Assembly: GCA_964242735.1 (NCBI GenBank) | Contig: CAXTAK010000013.1 | Coordinates: 44,244-108,243 of the forward strand | Direction: 5' to 3' | Origin: CADCUY01 sp964242735 | Lineage (GTDB): Bacteria; Actinomycetota; Actinomycetes; Actinomycetales; Quadrisphaeraceae | DNA: 64,000 nucleotides | Shown: positions 56,022 to 64,000 of the stretch, piece by piece | Layout: the number at the start of each line of letters is the position of its first letter | Position numbering within the stretch: position 1 is the first letter of the stretch | Program-made: the position numbers and the translations under genes | Notes under the pieces: generated by a model | What the model saw: the letters and a program-made list of their open reading frames with translations, nothing else | Told to the model about the DNA's origin: nothing | Databases searched by the model: none

Positions 56022-56041
56022 TGGTATCGCTGGTGACACCA
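56022..56041. promoter_or_regulatory. Candidate operator of the toxin-antitoxin operon
   Basis: Imperfect inverted repeat TGGTATC-N6-GACACCA, one mismatch, 7 bases upstream of the antitoxin start. Its place fits binding by the antitoxin or toxin-antitoxin complex. Confidence 0.5.
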
Positions 56042-56102
56042 ACAACACCGCGAGGTCGGCCATGCTCCCACTGGCACGGTCGACACAGCAGCAGCCGCCC
56101 GC

Positions 56103-56972
56103 TCAGGGCAGCAGCCGCCGCCCGATCCGCCGCGCGGCGACGGCCACCCCGAGCCCGCCCATCACCGCCAGGTACGCCGCGTTCCCCAGCATCCCCGGCG
56201 CCAGCTCGCCGATCACCAGCCCGCGCAGCAGCGCCACCCCGTGGTACAGCGGGGTCGCCTGCACCACCCACTGCAGGGCGTCGGGGTACGTCGAGAGCGG
56301 GTAGAACGTCGCCGAGAACAGGAACAGCGGCGTGGTCGCCAGCCCGATGTACCCGAAGTCGGTCCACGAGCGCATGAACGTCGTCGCCGCCATGCCCACC
56401 GCGGCGAACGCGAAGCCGAGCAGGGCGGCGGCGGGCACCGCCAGCAGCGCCCACCACGACGGCACGAGCCCCGCCACGAGCATCACCAGCAGGAACACCA
56501 GCGCGTACACCTGCCCGCGCAGCAGCGCCGAGGTGACCTCCGCGAGGGCGACGTCGCGGGGCCGCAGCGGGGTGGCGAGCACCGTCTCGTACAGGCGCGC
56601 GTACGCCATCTTGAAGAACACCGCGAAGGTGGAGTCGAAGACGGCGCCGTTCATCGCCGAGCTGGCCAGCAGCGCCGGGGCGACGAACACCGCGTACGGC
56701 ACCGCGGTGCCGGCGTCGGTGGTCACCTCACCGACCAGCGCCCCGAGACCCACCCCGAGGGCGAGCAGGTAGAACACCGGCTCGAAGAAGCCGCTGAGCA
56801 CCGTCAGCCACGCGTGGCGGGTGGCGCGAGCGTTGCGCTCGACCAGGCGCAGCGCCAGCGCGAGGCCCACCGGCACGGTGGCGACCCGCGCCACGGCCAG
56901 CACCGACCGCCCCGAGCGCCCAGGGGGTCCGGTGCGTCCCACGGGCCCCGTCGGCTCCGTCGCGGTCGCCAT
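56103..56972 (-). CDS. ABC-2 type transporter permease
   Basis: A 289-residue permease from ATG 56972, overlapping the stop of its partner (ATGA). It has six hydrophobic segments. The conserved stretches GFFEPVFYLLALGVGLGALV, YARLYETVLATPLRPRDVAL and LFLFSATFYPLSTYPDALQW are those of the NodJ/drug-export ABC-2 family. It forms a heterodimer with the next gene and is driven by the ATPase at 57792. Confidence 0.92.
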   Translation of the reverse strand: MATATEPTGPVGRTGPPGRSGRSVLAVARVATVPVGLALALRLVERNARATRHAWLTVLSGFFEPVFYLLALGVGLGALVGEVTTDAGTAVPYAVFVAPALLASSAMNGAVFDSTFAVFFKMAYARLYETVLATPLRPRDVALAEVTSALLRGQVYALVFLLVMLVAGLVPSWWALLAVPAAALLGFAFAAVGMAATTFMRSWTDFGYIGLATTPLFLFSATFYPLSTYPDALQWVVQATPLYHGVALLRGLVIGELAPGMLGNAAYLAVMGGLGVAVAARRIGRRLLP

Positions 56973-57781
56973 CAGCTCACCATCCGGGTGCGCAGCGCGC
57001 GGCGGGCGAGGACGACGCCGACCACCAGCCACACCGCGGGCACCACCAGGTGGGCGAGCACCCCTCCGGCCTCCGCGGTGCCCAGCGCCAGGGCCCGGCA
57101 CGCCTCCACCCCGTGCCAGAGCGGCGTGGCCCACCCCAGCCACTGCAGGGGCGCGGGCAGGGAGGCAAGGGGGAAGAAGGTGCCCGAGAACAGGAACAGG
57201 GGCAGCACCCCGAAGCGCAGCACCAGGGCGAGGGCCTGGTCGCCGCGGGCGCGGGCGGCGAGCGCGAAGGCCGGCGCGGCGAACGCCATGCCCACCAGCA
57301 CCGCCACGGGCACCGCCAGCAGCGCCGTCGCCAGTCGGGGCAGCGGCACCGCCCCCAGGGCCGCGGCGACGGCGAGGAAGACGGAGGCGGCGGCGGTCAC
57401 CCGCAGCGCCACGTACGCCAAGTGCCCGGTGACGACGTCCGCGGTGGTCACCGGGGTGGCGAGCATCGCGTGGTAGGCGCGGTTCCAGATGACGCTGCCG
57501 AGCACGGGGTAGGTGGCCTCGGAGACGGCGGTCTGCATCGCCTGCGCGGCGAGCACCCCGGGGGCGACGTACGCGGCGTAGCTGGCCCCGATGACGGGGC
57601 TGCCGGCGCCGGACTCCACCAGGGACCCGAGCCCGAAGCCGATGCCGGCGAGGAACAGCACGGGGGCGAGGAAGTCGGCGAAGGCGCTGCCCACCCACAC
57701 CCGCCGGTACGCGGCCACCCAGTACGCCGTCACTCGCGCCCACGGGCAGGTGACCACGAGGTGCTCGGCGATGCTGGTCAT
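56972..57781 (-). CDS. ABC-2 type transporter permease
   Basis: A 269-residue permease from ATG 57781, paralogous to the previous one. FLAPVLFLAGIGFGLGSLVE, NRAYHAMLATPVTTADVVTG and LFLFSGTFFPLASLPAPLQW mark the same family. It lies 10 bases after the ATPase gene. Together the three genes form an exporter, perhaps for a lipid, polysaccharide or drug; the cargo is unknown. Confidence 0.92.
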   Translation of the reverse strand: MTSIAEHLVVTCPWARVTAYWVAAYRRVWVGSAFADFLAPVLFLAGIGFGLGSLVESGAGSPVIGASYAAYVAPGVLAAQAMQTAVSEATYPVLGSVIWNRAYHAMLATPVTTADVVTGHLAYVALRVTAAASVFLAVAAALGAVPLPRLATALLAVPVAVLVGMAFAAPAFALAARARGDQALALVLRFGVLPLFLFSGTFFPLASLPAPLQWLGWATPLWHGVEACRALALGTAEAGGVLAHLVVPAVWLVVGVVLARRALRTRMVS

Positions 57782-57791
57782 GAGGCGCTCA

Positions 57792-58757
<966 letters not shown>

Positions 58758-58907
58758 CCCGCAACCCTAGGCAGCACCGGCGCCGGGCACCTGCGGGCAC
58801 CCGCGGGCGTCGCGGCGGCGCTAGCATCGCCGGGACCGGCAGGACAGCGCCGGCGCACCACCGACCCGAACAGACCGGCACCGACCACCGACACGCCGCC
58901 CACCCGC

Positions 58908-59008
58908 GACGGGAGAGCCCACCGACCGGTGGGCGCCGTAGGGGCAACACCCTCCCCGGGAATCTCTCAGGCACCGACACCGCCGCGGACAGGCACCTCT
59001 GGAGCGCA
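58908..59008 (+). ncRNA. Glycine riboswitch (one aptamer)
   Basis: The conserved elements of a glycine aptamer occur in order: GGGAGAGCC at 58911, GCCGTAGGGGCAA at about 58934-58946, CTCTCAGGCACCGACACC at about 58964-58981, CGGACAGG at about 58986-58993 and CTCTGGAGCG at about 58997-59006. It lies 75 bases upstream of gcvP. I see no second aptamer on either side, so this is a single-aptamer form. It would switch on glycine cleavage when glycine is in excess. Confidence 0.88.
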
Positions 59009-59082
59009 GCGCCCGCGCCGCGCGACAGAGTGGGGAGGGACTCGCCACGGCGCGCCCGCGCGCCGCCGACCCGGGAGCCCCC

Positions 59083-62030
<2,948 letters not shown>

Positions 62031-62034
<4 letters not shown>

Positions 62035-63251
62035 GCACTGCCGCAGGCTCCACCGGCACTGCCGCAGGCTCCACCGGCACTGCCGCAGGCTCCACCCCGC
62101 TGCACGCCGAGCACACCGAGCTGGGGGCTTCCTTCACCGACTTCGGCGGCTGGCAGATGCCGGTGCGCTACACCTCCGAGCTCGCCGAGCACCACGCGGT
62201 GCGCCGGGCGGCCGGGCTGTTCGACCTCAGCCACATGGGCGAGGTGGAGGTCACCGGACCGGGCGCGGCGGCGCTGCTGGACCGCGCCCTGGTCGGCGAC
62301 CTGTCGGGCGTGGCCGTGGGGCGGGCGCGCTACTCGCTCCTCTGCGCCCCCGACGGTGGCATCGTCGACGACCTGATCGCCTACCGCCTCGCCCCCGAGC
62401 GGTACCTCGTGGTGCCCAACGCCGCGAACGCGGGCGCCGTGGTGACGGCGCTCGCCGGTCTGGCCGCGGGCACCGGCGCGGTGGTGCTGGACGTCTCGGC
62501 CAGCACCGCCCTGATCGCGGTGCAGGGCCCTGCCGCGCAGGCCGTCGTCCTCGACGTCGCCGACCCCGCTCACGCGGGCGCGGTGGCCGCCCTGCGGTAC
62601 TACAGCGCCGCTCGCGCGCTGCTGGCGGGCCGCGAGGTGCTGCTGGCGCGCACGGGCTACACCGGTGAGGACGGGTTCGAGGTGTACCTGCCCGCGGACG
62701 ACGGCCCCGCGCTCTGGCGGGCCCTGCTAGCCGCGGGCGCACCCCGCGGGCTGCTGCCCGCGGGGCTCGCCGCCCGCGACACCCTGCGGCTGGAGGCGGG
62801 GATGCCGCTGTACGGCCACGAGCTGACCCGCGACGTCGACCCCTACGCGGCCGGCCTCGGCGCGGTGGTCGCCACCGGCAAGGCCGACTTCGTCGGTCGC
62901 GAGGCCCTCGCCGCCGCCCGCGACGCCGACCCGGGAGCTCCGGGTGCGGGCGGGCGGCGCGTGCTCGTGGGGTTGAGCGGCGCCGGCCGGCGCGCCGCCC
63001 GCGCCGGTCACCTCGTCCACACCCCCGGCACCACCGGGGCTGCCGTGGGCGTGGTGACCTCCGGTGCGCTGAGCCCGACGCTGGGCCACCCGATCGCCCT
63101 CGCCCACGTCGCGGCGGACCACGCCGCGGTGGGCACCGTCGTGGAGGTCGACGTGCGCGGCGCCCGTCAGCCCTTCGACGTCGTCGCGCTGCCGTTCTAC
63201 CGGCGCACCCGCGCCACCCCGGTGCCCCTGCCCGTCCCCACCACCGCCTGA
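62031..63251 (+). CDS. gcvT: Aminomethyltransferase, T-protein
   Basis: A 406-residue T-protein from GTG 62031. The family core begins LHAEHTELGASFTDFGGWQM and includes LFDLSHMGEVEVTGPGA, TGYTGEDGFEVYLP and ARDTLRLEAGMPLYGHEL. The first 22 residues are coded by a 21-bp tandem repeat (TAAGSTG) and are not part of the fold. It releases ammonia and forms methylene-THF from the GcvH-bound intermediate. Confidence 0.96.
62037..62099. repeat. 21-bp tandem repeat, three copies
   Basis: Unit ACTGCCGCAGGCTCCACCGG plus C, twice perfect and a third time with the last base(s) changed, coding TAAGSTG repeats at the N-terminus of GcvT. The repeat is in frame. Confidence 0.92.
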
Positions 63252-63260
63252 GGAGCCCCC

Positions 63261-63653
63261 GTGAGCGAGCGCGTCGCCCCCGACCTGCAGTACACCGACC
63301 AGCACGAGTGGGTCGACGAGCGCGCCGACCCCGCACGGGTGGGCATCACCGCCGTCGCCGCGCAGGCCCTCGGCGACGTGGTCCACGTCGAGCTGCCCGA
63401 GGTCGGCGCGGAGGTCACCGCCGGGGCCGCGTGCGGTGAGGTGGAGTCGACCAAGTCGGTCTCGGAGCTGTACTCCCCCGTCACCGGCACGGTCGTCGCC
63501 GTCAACGACGCGGCGGTCGACGACCCGGCGGTCGTCGGCTCGGACCCCTACGGCGAGGGGTGGTTGTTCGCGGTGGCGGTGACCGGGCGCGGCGCGCTGC
63601 TCACCGCGCAGCAGTACGCCGCGGCGAACGACGCCGAGGTCGAGGGCGCCTGA
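63261..63653 (+). CDS. gcvH: Glycine cleavage system H-protein
   Basis: A 130-residue H-protein from GTG 63261 with GAGGAG upstream. YTDQHEWVDERADPARVGIT, GDVVHVELPEVGAEV and the lipoyl-lysine motif EVESTKSVSELYSP (K65) are intact. It carries the aminomethyl group between P, T and L proteins. The L-protein gene (lpd) is not in the window. Confidence 0.97.
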   Translation: MSERVAPDLQYTDQHEWVDERADPARVGITAVAAQALGDVVHVELPEVGAEVTAGAACGEVESTKSVSELYSPVTGTVVAVNDAAVDDPAVVGSDPYGEGWLFAVAVTGRGALLTAQQYAAANDAEVEGA

Positions 63654-63660
63654 CCGCGTT

Positions 63661-63676
63661 CGGCGGCGCCCCGCCG
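63661..63676. terminator. Candidate hairpin after gcvH
   Basis: 6-bp stem CGGCGG/CCGCCG with a 4-base loop between the convergent gcvH and globin-like genes. No T-run. Confidence 0.4.
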
Positions 63677-63678
63677 CG

Positions 63679-64000
63679 TCAGGCGCCAGGCGTCTGGGGC
63701 ACGGGGGGCCCGACGACCATGGAGCGGTAGCTCTCGATGATGGCCATGAACTCGCCGTGCTCCTGGCGGGGCACGCCGACGTGGTGGAGCGTCGCGGCGA
63801 TCTCGGCGGCGACGACGTCGACGTCGTGCTCGCAGACCTGCAGGTGGGCGTGGGACTCGCGCGTGTCACGCCCGGGGCAGCACGTCGGGCCGCCGGTCCC
63901 GTCGATGGACCAGGTGGTGACCAGGTGCTCGGAGCCGGCGTGGCCGCCCTGGGAGTGGAGGGCCTGCACGTGGGGGTCCTGGTTCGCCGACGCGTTCTCG
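63679..64000 (-). CDS. Truncated-hemoglobin-like protein (5' end outside window)
   Basis: The frame enters from the window edge (ENASANQDPHVQALH) and ends at 63679, so about 106 C-terminal residues are visible. The tail GRDTRESHAHLQVCEHDVDV and AATLHHVGVPRQEHGEFMAI resemble the C-terminal helices of group 1 truncated globins (family GRDMxxAHxHLxIxxxHFDxV). A proximal His would be in SHAHL. The start and heme pocket front are outside the window, so the call is tentative. Confidence 0.55.
   Translation of the reverse strand, partial: ENASANQDPHVQALHSQGGHAGSEHLVTTWSIDGTGGPTCCPGRDTRESHAHLQVCEHDVDVVAAEIAATLHHVGVPRQEHGEFMAIIESYRSMVVGPPVPQTPGA

Noticed and set aside
58800..58907. Second glycine aptamer upstream of the riboswitch
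   Set aside because: None of the conserved GGGAGAG, GCCGAAGGGGCAA-like or CTCTCAGGCA elements occurs a second time.

Overview
The window is 64 kb of very GC-rich DNA with frequent GTG starts, ATGA/GTGA stop-start overlaps and short intergenic gaps. It carries CtaG, PadR regulators, a glutamate ABC cassette ordered as in Corynebacterium, and a LexA-type box of the actinobacterial kind. All of this points to a high-GC actinomycete chromosome. The gene set would fit a Kineosporiales-like organism (Kineococcus/Quadrisphaera type), but that placement is inference. I see no tRNA, rRNA, CRISPR array, IS element or prophage.

Layout. 1-1645: a three-gene minus-strand operon of a PrmC-like methyltransferase, a CDGSH iron-sulfur protein and a heme-oxygenase-like iron enzyme (cut by the window edge). 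2821-9376: urease genes ureA-B-C-F, then ureG-D, with an unrelated minus-strand coiled-coil/membrane-anchor gene pair between ureF and ureG and no ureE. 9351-18253: a broken alpha/beta hydrolase, a cyclase-like protein, a zinc alcohol dehydrogenase, a cation/proton antiporter, a DUF2243-CtaG pair, an Asp/Glu-type racemase, a glutathione-independent formaldehyde dehydrogenase and a GH1 beta-glucosidase. 18377-22568: purine catabolism (xanthine dehydrogenase FAD subunit, a fused 2Fe-2S/molybdenum subunit, a guanine-deaminase-like protein). 22580-25801: a frameshifted MFS transporter opposite an ArsR-type regulator, a lipoprotein and a VOC remnant. 26441-32498: a malate/fumarate cluster (malic enzyme, AEC permease, malolactic-type enzyme, fumarase).

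32499-40358 is gene-poor and holds decayed LysR, Lrp/AsnC and toxin-antitoxin-like remnants around intact PadR/membrane, FGGY kinase and TetR genes. 40359-48717: SelO, a glycosyltransferase, MiaB, a DUF2071 protein and a complete glutamate ABC transporter. 48799-54808: an iron alcohol dehydrogenase split by an amber codon, then recX and recA, with a full LAGLIDADG intein in RecA and a LexA-like box upstream, a methyltransferase and a broken phosphotransferase-like gene. 54856-58757: GrpB, a Doc-type toxin-antitoxin pair and a three-gene ABC-2 export operon. 58908-63653: a glycine riboswitch ahead of gcvP-gcvT-gcvH. The window ends inside a truncated-globin-like gene.

Two themes stand out. First, there is an unusually high number of broken genes: frameshifts, internal deletions and one amber codon, in about nine loci. 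These could be real decay or, for the single-base cases, errors in GC-rich sequence. Second, several compact gene sets merit follow-up: the methyltransferase-CDGSH-heme-oxygenase-like operon, the coiled-coil/anchor pair inside the urease locus, the malolactic-type cluster, and the recA-recX junction where recX appears to use a CTG start.
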